Shown: piece by piece, positions 17,218-25,879 of the stretch | Layout of the letters: the number at the start of each line of letters is the position of its first letter | How positions within the stretch are numbered: position 1 is the first letter of the stretch | Source of the DNA: an uncultured Clostridia bacterium | GTDB lineage: Bacteria > Bacillota > Clostridia > TANB77 > CAG-508 | NCBI GenBank assembly: GCA_944387395.1 | Contig: CALXEU010000043.1 | Location: 1 to 32,431, forward strand | Reading direction: 5' to 3' | Length of the DNA stretch: 32,431 nucleotides | The notes under the pieces: generated by a model | Seen by the model: only the letters and a program-made list of their open reading frames with translations | Database searches by the model: none | What the model was told of the DNA's origin: nothing | Made by a program: the position numbers and the translations under genes

Positions 17218-18681
17218 ATGAAAAACAAGAGAAAAACAAAAAATCAAACGAAAGGAATAACTTTAATAGCATTAGTTGTTACGATAGTTATTTTGCTAAT
17301 TTTAGCAGGAGTAAGTATTAATCTAGTATTAGGACCAAATGGACTAATAAGCAAAGCACAGGAGGCTTCATTGAAAACAGATGAGGCTCAAGAAAAAGAA
17401 GGAATAGAGATGGCTATTTCGTCAAGTAAAATGGAAGATGTTAATACACTAGAAATATCTAAAGATAGCTTAGAAAACGCACTAAGAGAACAATTTGGAA
17501 ACAACAAGGATTTCACGTTAACAGATAATGGAGATGGAAGCTTTTTAATAAGCATGAATGATACACAAAGAAGTTACTATGTAGAAAACACAGGAGACAT
17601 AATAGACGAAAGCAATATGATAGAAATAGGAACAGCAGAAGAACTAAAAGCATTTAGAGATGATGTAAATAGTGGAAATACTTATGAAGGAAAATATGTT
17701 TATTTAACAAATGATATAACATTAGATATAAGCGAGGAATGGGAAACTATTGGTAAATATTTAAGTGAAAACACGAGTGTAACAGATGAAACTAATATAC
17801 CGTTTAAAGGAATATTTGATGGTCAAAATCATACCATACAAGGTTTAAGAATAACATCAGAAGAAAAAGGAAAAGGATTATTCGGTTTAGTGAATAAAGG
17901 AATAGTAAAGAATGTTATAATTGGAGAAAATTGCGATATTAATGCAGGAATCAGTTTTGGAAGTATTTCTGGATATTTATGTAATAGTGCAAAAGTAATC
18001 AATTGTACAAATAATGCAAATGTCAGTGCTAGTGCTAATAACTTTGGCGGAATTGTTGGAACAAATATGTATGGATGTAGTGTAGAAGGATGTACTAATA
18101 ATGGAATCCTGACTGGAGATATAATTGCTGGTGGAATAGTAGGATATAATATGGGTAATATACAAAAATGTAGAAATATAAATAAAATTATATCTGGAAA
18201 CTCAGCAGGAGGAATAAGCGGATATAACTCTGGAGTAATAAAATATTGCTTTAATAAAGGAAACATAAATTCAGAAGGAACAAATGTAGGTGGGATAACC
18301 GGTAATTTAGATGAAAAAGGAATTGTTAATAGTTGCTATAATATTGGAAATGTAGAAGGAAAAGGATCTAATATTGGAGGAATTGTTGGACATATGTATA
18401 GTGAAGATGTTAAGATATTAAATTCATATAATATTGGAAATGTATTAACAGATAATAATTTATATGGAGGAGGAATAGTAGGAGTACTTGTATCTGGCAC
18501 AATTGAAAATTGTTATCTTTTAGAAAATACTGTTAATTATGGGAATGGAATAACAAATCAAAAAGGTGTTAAAATAATGACAGATGATGAAATTAAAGAA
18601 ATTTCTACAATCCTAGGGGAAGATTTTAAAGAAGATACAAATAATATAAACAGTGGATATCCAATATTGAATTGGCAATAA
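17218..18681 (+). CDS. Pseudopilin-like surface protein with GLUG repeats
   Basis: 487 residues. A basic N-terminus (MKNKRKTKNQTKG) leads into ITLIALVVTIVILLILAGVS, a prepilin-type helix with likely cleavage after Gly13. The usual Glu at mature position 5 is Ala. Residues 14-60 are almost the same as in the second cassette. After a spacer comes a region (about 200-460) of at least six degenerate repeats with GGIVG- and NxGNI-type cores, matching the GLUG motif of surface and adhesin-like proteins; several Cys recur in phase. It is probably exported and assembled or anchored at the surface. Start: the ATG at 17218 matches the second copy and follows AAAGGAAG; an ATG at 17197 lies upstream of that site. 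Confidence 0.8.
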   Translation: MKNKRKTKNQTKGITLIALVVTIVILLILAGVSINLVLGPNGLISKAQEASLKTDEAQEKEGIEMAISSSKMEDVNTLEISKDSLENALREQFGNNKDFTLTDNGDGSFLISMNDTQRSYYVENTGDIIDESNMIEIGTAEELKAFRDDVNSGNTYEGKYVYLTNDITLDISEEWETIGKYLSENTSVTDETNIPFKGIFDGQNHTIQGLRITSEEKGKGLFGLVNKGIVKNVIIGENCDINAGISFGSISGYLCNSAKVINCTNNANVSASANNFGGIVGTNMYGCSVEGCTNNGILTGDIIAGGIVGYNMGNIQKCRNINKIISGNSAGGISGYNSGVIKYCFNKGNINSEGTNVGGITGNLDEKGIVNSCYNIGNVEGKGSNIGGIVGHMYSEDVKILNSYNIGNVLTDNNLYGGGIVGVLVSGTIENCYLLENTVNYGNGITNQKGVKIMTDDEIKEISTILGEDFKEDTNNINSGYPILNWQ

Positions 18682-18692
18682 TAAGAATTTTT

Positions 18693-18714
18693 GGAAGGTT
18701 TTCCTGCCTTTTTT
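18693..18714 (+). terminator. Terminator after the GLUG pseudopilin gene
   Basis: GGAAGG-TTTT-CCTGCC (one A-G mismatch) followed by a run of T, 11 nt after the stop codon. Confidence 0.75.
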
Positions 18715-18716
18715 TC

Positions 18717-18914
18717 TTTCTAAAGTTTGTTTTTGTTTAATTTTTTTTATACATATATGAATTAAGTACTAAACTGCGTACACAGTGGTCGTAAATTGGA
18801 AAATATAGCTAAAAATAAAAATAGAAGAAATATTTTTAACAAGCCAATGAAACAGGTAAAACAATATATAAGTAAGTATTTATTTAAATAGCTAAAACAG
18901 TAAAGTGCAGTATT
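18717..18914. other. AT-rich spacer between pseudopilin cassettes
   Basis: About 200 nt without a convincing reading frame, promoter or repeat. The one distinctive piece is a slightly GC-richer stretch at about 18772-18795 (ACTGCGTACACAGTGGTCG) containing CTGCGTACACAG, an imperfect dyad. It separates the terminator of cassette 1 from the start of repeat copy 2. Confidence 0.5.
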
Positions 18915-18945
18915 ACAATTGAAGTGAAAAAATATAGAAAAAATA

Positions 18946-18974
18946 TTGCAAATAAAAATTTGTTATGCTAGAAT
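18946..18974 (+). promoter_or_regulatory. Sigma-A promoter of pseudopilin cassette 2
   Basis: -35 TTGCAA (18946-18951), 17-nt spacer, -10 TAGAAT (18969-18974), differing from cassette 1 by one spacer base (ATTTG for ATCTG). Confidence 0.8.
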
Positions 18975-19011
18975 AAAAAAGTAAAACAAACGCAAAGGAG
19001 AGAAGTAAAAT

Positions 19012-19092
<81 letters not shown>

Positions 19093-19146
19093 AGCTTATT
19101 TAGCATACAAAAAATTTACTCTTCAAGAAATATATATAAAATATTT

Positions 19147-19188
19147 AAAGATAGAAATGTTATAAAATATAACCCTTCTGTCTTTTTT
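19147..19188 (+). terminator. Terminator between leader 2 and the second pseudopilin gene
   Basis: Outer stem AAAGATAGAA/TTCTGTCTTT and inner stem GTTATA/TATAAC around an AAA loop, then T6. Compared with cassette 1 the stems are kept, but the loop and top pair differ, which supports selection for the hairpin. TTTGCGTT (19186-19193) again complements AACGCAAA (18989-18996). Confidence 0.8.
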
Positions 19189-19250
19189 GCGTTCTAAAAA
19201 CAGGTAACTCATACCTAAAATGAGAAAATAAAAGAAAAGGAGAAAAAACA

Positions 19251-20429
19251 ATGAAAAACAAGAGAAAAACAAAAAATCAAGCGAAAGGAATAACGCTAAT
19301 AGCACTAGTTGTTACGATAGTTATTTTGCTAATACTAGCAGGAGTAAGTATTAATCTAGTATTAGGACCAAATGGATTAATAACAAAAGCACAGGAGGCT
19401 ACATTAAAAACAGAGAAATCGACAGAAGATGAAGAAGAAACGATAAATAATGCATCAGATTATATAGATAAAATTTTGGGAGGAGAAACAGCTACGACAG
19501 TTGCTAAAGCAAAAGGAGGAAAAAAATATAACAATACAACGCCTATAACAGACGATAGCGGAGACACATTATATGTTCCAGGAGGATTCAAAATTGCAGA
19601 GGACAGTGCAACTGATATAGATGATGGTGTAGTAATAACAGATGGAAAAAATGAATTTGTATGGGTTCCAGTACAAAATGTTATAGTAACAGATATAAAT
19701 GAAGCAAATTCAAACAAAGCCATGGCATTATTAAACAATTCAACCCAAAATTATTCAGGTATATTCTACGATGTAAATGTAGAAGGAAATAATATTATAG
19801 GAAGTACAATTAGAACAACGAATTATGCTGAGCCAAGATTGGCTACATGGAGTGATACAGATGAAAGAATGAAAAGTTATGGATATAATTCAGCACAAGA
19901 TTTTTTAGAAACAATGCAGAAAGAATATAATGATATGGTAAAGAGTGTCGATAAATATAAAGGATTTTATATAGGAAGATATGAAACAAGTATGAATGAA
20001 AAAGGAGAGGTTCAATCTAAAAAAGATGTATTGCCTTATTCAGGTCCTTATAATTGGTATAATTTATATGAAAATCAAAAACTATTTAATTCAGATTCAG
20101 TTCAGTCAAGCATGATTTGGGGAAGCCAATACGATGCTATGTTGAATTGGATAATATCTGGAAATAGAAAAAATGATTTACTTGAAATTTCTAGAAATGA
20201 AACAGAAAAAGTTGCTTGTGCTAATAATAAAAGCGATATTATTAATAATATATATGATTTGACAGGTAATGTATTTGAATGGACTTTAGCTCAGGGAGCA
20301 GAGCTTAATGCAAGAGGACACAGAGGTTCTTATTTTGGACAAGAGGGAAATGCTTTAAGAAGATCATACACATTATCGGGTTATTCAGGAGATATGAATG
20401 GAAGTAGAATGACATTATATATAAAGTGA
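19251..20429 (+). CDS. Pseudopilin-like protein with an FGE/SUMF1-like domain
   Basis: 392 residues. The first 54 residues nearly equal those of the GLUG protein: a basic start, KGITLIALVVTIVILLILAG helix, likely cleavage after Gly13, and Ala in place of Glu5. The C-terminal region resembles formylglycine-generating-enzyme/sulfatase-modifying-factor folds: FVWVPVQNV, KGFYIGRYETS, YDLTGNVFEWT (about 340-350), RGSYF and a final GSRMTLYIK. Such domains on secreted clostridial proteins are usually binding folds, not proven enzymes, and I do not see the Cys pair needed for FGE catalysis. AAAGGAG lies 9 nt before the ATG. Some 170 nt separates it from enolase, with no clear terminator. Confidence 0.8.
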   Translation: MKNKRKTKNQAKGITLIALVVTIVILLILAGVSINLVLGPNGLITKAQEATLKTEKSTEDEEETINNASDYIDKILGGETATTVAKAKGGKKYNNTTPITDDSGDTLYVPGGFKIAEDSATDIDDGVVITDGKNEFVWVPVQNVIVTDINEANSNKAMALLNNSTQNYSGIFYDVNVEGNNIIGSTIRTTNYAEPRLATWSDTDERMKSYGYNSAQDFLETMQKEYNDMVKSVDKYKGFYIGRYETSMNEKGEVQSKKDVLPYSGPYNWYNLYENQKLFNSDSVQSSMIWGSQYDAMLNWIISGNRKNDLLEISRNETEKVACANNKSDIINNIYDLTGNVFEWTLAQGAELNARGHRGSYFGQEGNALRRSYTLSGYSGDMNGSRMTLYIK

Positions 20430-20502
20430 ACGTTGATATAAGATAAAGATAATATAGAAGAAATTTGGTAAAAATAAGTAAACAAAAATATAGCATAAAC
20501 AC

Positions 20503-20531
20503 TTGAAACCACAGAAACTTTATGATACAAT
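20503..20531 (+). promoter_or_regulatory. Promoter of enolase
   Basis: -35 TTGAAA (20503-20508), 17-nt spacer, -10 TACAAT (20526-20531). The leader is about 60 nt. Confidence 0.75.
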
Positions 20532-20559
20532 ATGGATTGCAATTGAAAATAATTTCATT

Positions 20560-20579
20560 AAGTATCATAAATGATACTT
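20560..20579 (+). promoter_or_regulatory. Hairpin in the enolase 5' leader
   Basis: Perfect 9-bp stem AAGTATCAT/ATGATACTT around AA, ending about 5 nt before the AGGAGG site. The same ATGATAC word occurs over the -10 box at 20522-20528. A 5' stabilising hairpin is the simplest reading, as enolase mRNA is usually abundant. Confidence 0.5.
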
Positions 20580-20585
20580 TTATAG

Positions 20586-21905
<1,320 letters not shown>

Positions 21906-21918
21906 TAAATAAAAGATA

Positions 21919-21964
21919 AGAAAGAAACATAAATAAATACAATAATTATGTTTCTTTCTACTTT
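21919..21964 (+). terminator. Terminator of enolase
   Basis: Perfect 14-bp stem AGAAAGAAACATAA/TTATGTTTCTTTCT (21919-21932 and 21946-21959) with a 13-nt loop, followed by ACTTTTA. Confidence 0.8.
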
Positions 21965-21992
21965 TATATGTAAAATTCAGAGTAATATTAGA

Positions 21993-22021
21993 TTGACAAT
22001 TCTAGAAAAAAATGGTAAAAT
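21993..22021 (+). promoter_or_regulatory. Promoter of the MYG1-family gene
   Basis: Perfect -35 TTGACA (21993-21998), 17-nt spacer, -10 TAAAAT (22016-22021). It lies in AT-rich DNA of host type, just outside the GC-richer gene. Confidence 0.75.
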
Positions 22022-22129
22022 AATTATGTAATGTAAAAATTACATGTAAGCACATTGAAAAATGCAGAGAAAAGCGCTTGTTTTTCTTTGCTACAAGAAA
22101 GTCCTCAAAAGAGGCAGAAAGGCAAAAAG

Positions 22130-23071
22130 ATGATGAATGTCAAGATGATCAGTTTGGAGAATTATATGGATGCAAATGGATATACCCATTCGGGAACGTT
22201 TCATGCGGATGAAGTCCTGGCAACGGTTCTTCTTGGAAAGATTTTTCCTGAAGTTCGGCTGTGCCGCATGAGGGAGATTCCTAATGACATAAGCCCCGAT
22301 GCTATAGTTTATGACATTGGGGGTGGTAAGTATGATCATCACCAGAGAAATTTTGATGAATGCCGTGAGAACGGCATTAAGTACTCTTCATTTGGACTCC
22401 TGTGGAGGGAGTTCGGAAGGGTATACCTTCGCAAAATGGAGGTTCAGGATGAAGAGAAGGTTTTTGAAGCCTTCGATGTCGATTTTGTACAGGGCATTGA
22501 TGCCATGGATAACGGACAGCTGAAAAGAAATAAGACAGAAGAACCTTTGCTCGTGAAAACTGCGAGCTTATCGGCGGTGATATCCTCTTTCAATCCGTCC
22601 TGGGACGAGCATGTAGATGAAAATCTACGGTTCTACGAGGCTTTGAAGATGGCCGAAGTTATCTTTGATAACTTCATGAGAAGAACGATATCAAAGATAA
22701 GTGCAACTGAAAAAGTTGAAGCAAAAATCCATGATTCGAGAGATGGAATCATGATACTGGATGAGTTTTGCCCTTGGCAGGATTCAATCTTCGAGTCGAA
22801 AGATCCGAAGGCAATGAAGCTTTTGTACGTGGTCTTTCCCTCCAATAGGGGAGGCTACAATGTTCAGGCAGTGCCTGAACAGCTCGGAAGTTTCCGTCAG
22901 AGAAAACCTTTGCCCAGTAATTGGTCTGGTCTGTCCGGCAAGGAATTTATCAAAAAGAGTGGCGTGGAGGACGCAACCTTTTGCCACAATGCCTGCTTTA
23001 TTGCAGGTGCCAAGACCTTGAAAGGAGCTTTGCTCCTTGCCCAAAAGGCTGTAGAAAATAAGGAAGATTAA
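22130..23071 (+). CDS. MYG1-family DHH-like phosphoesterase/nuclease
   Basis: 313 residues. THSGTFHADEVLATVLL and YDIGGGKYDHHQRNFDE are the metal-binding motifs of the MYG1 (UPF0160) family, and GIDAMDNG and FVQG are also typical. Human MYG1 is a 3'-5' RNA exonuclease; the bacterial substrate is not settled. I chose the ATG at 22130, behind AGAAAGG; an earlier ATG at 22055 adds a tail unlike the family. Codon use is unlike the rest of the window, with many GGC, CTG, CGC and CTC codons and visibly higher G+C, so this is probably a recent acquisition. It is flanked by its own promoter and a GC-rich terminator. Confidence 0.88.
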   Translation: MMNVKMISLENYMDANGYTHSGTFHADEVLATVLLGKIFPEVRLCRMREIPNDISPDAIVYDIGGGKYDHHQRNFDECRENGIKYSSFGLLWREFGRVYLRKMEVQDEEKVFEAFDVDFVQGIDAMDNGQLKRNKTEEPLLVKTASLSAVISSFNPSWDEHVDENLRFYEALKMAEVIFDNFMRRTISKISATEKVEAKIHDSRDGIMILDEFCPWQDSIFESKDPKAMKLLYVVFPSNRGGYNVQAVPEQLGSFRQRKPLPSNWSGLSGKEFIKKSGVEDATFCHNACFIAGAKTLKGALLLAQKAVENKED

Positions 23072-23094
23072 GGAGGACTTTCTTAACAAAAAAG

Positions 23095-23130
23095 TGGCAG
23101 GAGGCTGTTTTACAGTCTCCTGCCATTTTT
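23095..23130 (+). terminator. Terminator of the MYG1-family gene
   Basis: 13-bp stem TGGCAGGAGGCTG/CAGTCTCCTGCCA with one G-T pair and a TTTTA loop, then T5. It is GC-rich like the gene, so it probably arrived with it. Confidence 0.92.
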
Positions 23131-23222
23131 GTAGTGTGTGGAAAATTTAAAGATTAATATATACTAAAAATATTATAGAAATTTTTTTCATTATATGATA
23201 ATATATATAAAGTAAATAAATC

Positions 23223-23251
23223 TTGATAATTACTAAGAATTATTATATAAT
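23223..23251 (+). promoter_or_regulatory. Promoter of the murB-yvcK group
   Basis: -35 TTGATA (23223-23228), 17-nt spacer, perfect -10 TATAAT (23246-23251), 35 nt before the murB ATG. No other strong promoter is seen before holA ends, so murB to holA may be one unit. Confidence 0.75.
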
Positions 23252-23286
23252 TTAGCATGAAGAAATCTGCGGAAAGGTAAAATTTT

Positions 23287-24216
23287 ATGGATTCTTTTAA
23301 AAAAGAAAATGTATGTGAAGAATTAAAAAAGTATATATCAAAAGAAAATATTTACATAGATGAACCAATGAGCAAGCACACATCAATAAAAGTAGGAGGC
23401 CCTGCAGATATATTTATAAAAATAAATACAGTAGAAGAACTAATAAATGTAATAAATGTTGCAACAAGTGAAAAAGAACCAATCACAGTATTAGGAAACG
23501 GAACTAACATATTAGTAAAAGATAAAGGAATAAGAGGAATAGTTATTAGACTATGCAATAGCAACTACGAATTTATAGACGACTCAACAATAAAAGTTGG
23601 AGCAGGAATGCTAAATGCAAAATTATCCAGAATATTATATGAACATAGCTTATCTGGTTTTGAATTTGCATGTGGAATTCCTGGAACAATTGGTGGAGCA
23701 GTAAGAATGAATGCAGGAGCCTATGGAAACCAAATTCAAGACATAGTATTAAGTACAAGATATTTAGAACTGCAAAATGATAGCAAATATGTGATTAAAG
23801 AAATATCAAACGAAGAACATAAATTTGGCTACAGAACAAGCATTTTTAATGATAAAAAAAGAATTATTATAGATACTACATTAAAGTTTACTAAATCTAG
23901 CCAAGAAGAAATACAAGAAAAAATGAATGAAAACAACAGACAAAGAAGAGAAAAACAACCAACAGATAAACCAAGTGCAGGAAGTACTTTCAAAAGAGGA
24001 GACGACTTTATTACATCTAAACTAATAGATGAATGTGGACTAAAAGGATTTGGGGTTGGAGGAGCACAAGTTTCAACAAAACATGCAGGGTTTGTTGTAA
24101 ATACAGGAAACGCTACAGCTAAAGATATTTTAGAATTATGTGATATTATAAAAAAACAAGTATTTGAAAAATTCGGTAAAGAAATTTGCTTAGAAATTGA
24201 AGTATTAGGAGAGTAG
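23287..24216 (+). CDS. murB: UDP-N-acetylenolpyruvoylglucosamine reductase MurB
   Basis: 309 residues, type II MurB. It reduces UDP-GlcNAc-enolpyruvate to UDP-MurNAc with FAD and NADPH. HTSIKVGGPADIF and VLGNGTNILV form the FAD site, followed by GFEFACGIPGTIGGAVRMNAGAYG. GYRTSIF and PSAGSTFKRG carry the catalytic Arg and Ser. The C-terminal GFGVGGAQVSTKHAGFVVN and the final acidic LEIEVLGE are intact. GGAAAGGT precedes the ATG. yvcK follows 15 nt later. Confidence 0.97.
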   Translation: MDSFKKENVCEELKKYISKENIYIDEPMSKHTSIKVGGPADIFIKINTVEELINVINVATSEKEPITVLGNGTNILVKDKGIRGIVIRLCNSNYEFIDDSTIKVGAGMLNAKLSRILYEHSLSGFEFACGIPGTIGGAVRMNAGAYGNQIQDIVLSTRYLELQNDSKYVIKEISNEEHKFGYRTSIFNDKKRIIIDTTLKFTKSSQEEIQEKMNENNRQRREKQPTDKPSAGSTFKRGDDFITSKLIDECGLKGFGVGGAQVSTKHAGFVVNTGNATAKDILELCDIIKKQVFEKFGKEICLEIEVLGE

Positions 24217-24231
24217 GAAGGAATATAAAAA

Positions 24232-25851
24232 ATGAAAAAAAATAAGAAAAATGGAAGTAGTTTTTTTAGATGGTTTAAATCAGAAACAAAAATAAAACGA
24301 TGGATATTTTTAATGATAATAGGCATAGCACTAGCATGTTATGGAATGGCAAAAGTTTTAGTAACAGAGGAGCTAGATTTTAAAAACTTGGCCATTATAG
24401 TTGCAACATTTGTTGCAGGATTTCTATTTACAATAATTAGTATAGTTTGTATACAAAAAAGAACACTAGAAATGTTAGTAGAAGAAACAGACATAAGAGA
24501 TGAAGATAGCAAAGTAAAAACCTTAATATTTAATAAAAAGGTATATAACCAAGGACCTAAAATAGTTGTTATAGGTGGTGGAGCTGGTTTAAATACTGTA
24601 CTTAAAGGAATAAAGAACTACACAGATAATATTACAGCAATAGTAACAATTTCTGATTATGGTATGGAAGATAAAAAAACAAATAAAACAATAGAAGACT
24701 TACCACTTGATGATGTAAAGGAAAGTTTAATAGCATTATCTAGCAACGAACTAGAAATGGAAAAACTAATTAATTTAAAAATTTCAAGTGACAATGAAGA
24801 TAATTTAACATTTGGAGATTTATATCTAAAAGCAATGAGAAGAGCTGTTGGAGACTTTTCAAAAGCAATAGGAGAATGCCAGAAAATATTAAACATGACA
24901 GGAAAAGTAATTCCTGCAACACTAGACAGAATTTCTATTTGCGCCGAGCTTGAAGATGGAACAGTAATAGAAAACAAAAGTAAAATTCCAGAAGTTGTTG
25001 CAAGTCATATAAGTAAAATAAACAGAGTATATATTTCTCCAACAAATATTAGAGTAGCACCTGGAGTTATAGAAGCAATACAAGAAGCAGATGCAATTGT
25101 TATAGGACCAGGAAGTCTATATACAAATGTTATACCAAACTTGCTAATACCAGGAGTATCAAAAGCAATAAGAGAAGCAAAAGGATTTAAAATATATGTA
25201 AGCAACATAATGACTGAATGTGGACAAACAGATAGCTATACATTATACGACCATATAAAAGCAATAATAGACCATTCAGGAAAAGGAATAATTGATTATT
25301 GTATATATGATACAGGAGAAATAATTACAGAATATATTAGAAAATACAATAAAGAAGGCTCTGAACTTGTAGAACAAGATATTTCTAAAGTAAAAGAACA
25401 AGGCATAAAGTTAATTCAAAGAAATCTATCTACAATAGAAAATGGAAGAATTAGACACAATGCAGATGCTATTGCAACTAGTATAATGCAATTAATATGC
25501 GACGACTTAAGATTTAGAGATATGCAAAACGATACAAAGTACATATTATTAGATTCAAAGATAAAAGATACAAAGAAAAAATTGAAGAAAAACAAAAAAG
25601 AAAAAGTAAAAAAAGAAAATAATAAAAAACATACTGGAAGTAAGTTTGCACAAAAGTATGAAGAAAGAATTCAATCAATACAAGAAAGCACCAAGAAAAA
25701 AAGTAGTAAAATAAGTAAGGAAGCTATAAAAAATAATGAAGAACTAGAATCTAATTTGGAAGAGCCACAGGTATTTGAAAAAATAAAAAACATTAATTTT
25801 AAACCACTAAAAATGCCAAATTTCATGAAAGATGAAAAAAAGAAAAAGTAA
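24232..25851 (+). CDS. Divergent membrane-anchored YvcK/CofD-like protein
   Basis: 539 residues. Two N-terminal membrane helices (about 23-41 and 52-74) are followed by a YvcK domain (about 108-430) and a Lys/Glu-rich tail (about 445-539). B. subtilis YvcK binds UDP-GlcNAc and links carbon metabolism to cell-wall synthesis. Shared motifs: NYTDNITAIVT, VIGPGSLYTNVIPNLLIPG, YVSNIMTECGQTD, YDHIKAIIDH. The first loop is GGGAGLN instead of GGGTGLS. The usual ADDGGSSG segment reads SDYGMEDK (141-148), and the downstream GDIRN position reads LDDVKE. rapZ and whiA, the common neighbours, are absent. Nucleotide-sugar binding may be altered or lost. Confidence 0.85.
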   Translation: MKKNKKNGSSFFRWFKSETKIKRWIFLMIIGIALACYGMAKVLVTEELDFKNLAIIVATFVAGFLFTIISIVCIQKRTLEMLVEETDIRDEDSKVKTLIFNKKVYNQGPKIVVIGGGAGLNTVLKGIKNYTDNITAIVTISDYGMEDKKTNKTIEDLPLDDVKESLIALSSNELEMEKLINLKISSDNEDNLTFGDLYLKAMRRAVGDFSKAIGECQKILNMTGKVIPATLDRISICAELEDGTVIENKSKIPEVVASHISKINRVYISPTNIRVAPGVIEAIQEADAIVIGPGSLYTNVIPNLLIPGVSKAIREAKGFKIYVSNIMTECGQTDSYTLYDHIKAIIDHSGKGIIDYCIYDTGEIITEYIRKYNKEGSELVEQDISKVKEQGIKLIQRNLSTIENGRIRHNADAIATSIMQLICDDLRFRDMQNDTKYILLDSKIKDTKKKLKKNKKEKVKKENNKKHTGSKFAQKYEERIQSIQESTKKKSSKISKEAIKNNEELESNLEEPQVFEKIKNINFKPLKMPNFMKDEKKKK

Positions 25852-25879
25852 AGTTTAAAAGGTAAAGGATACAAAAGAA

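Noticed and set aside
19251-20429. True formylglycine-generating enzyme
   Set aside because: The fold-like motifs are there, but I see no catalytic Cys pair, and the pilin N-terminus points to a surface protein.
22055-22129. Earlier ATG start for the MYG1-family gene
   Set aside because: No Shine-Dalgarno was seen and the added residues do not resemble the family; the ATG at 22130 has AGAAAGG upstream.
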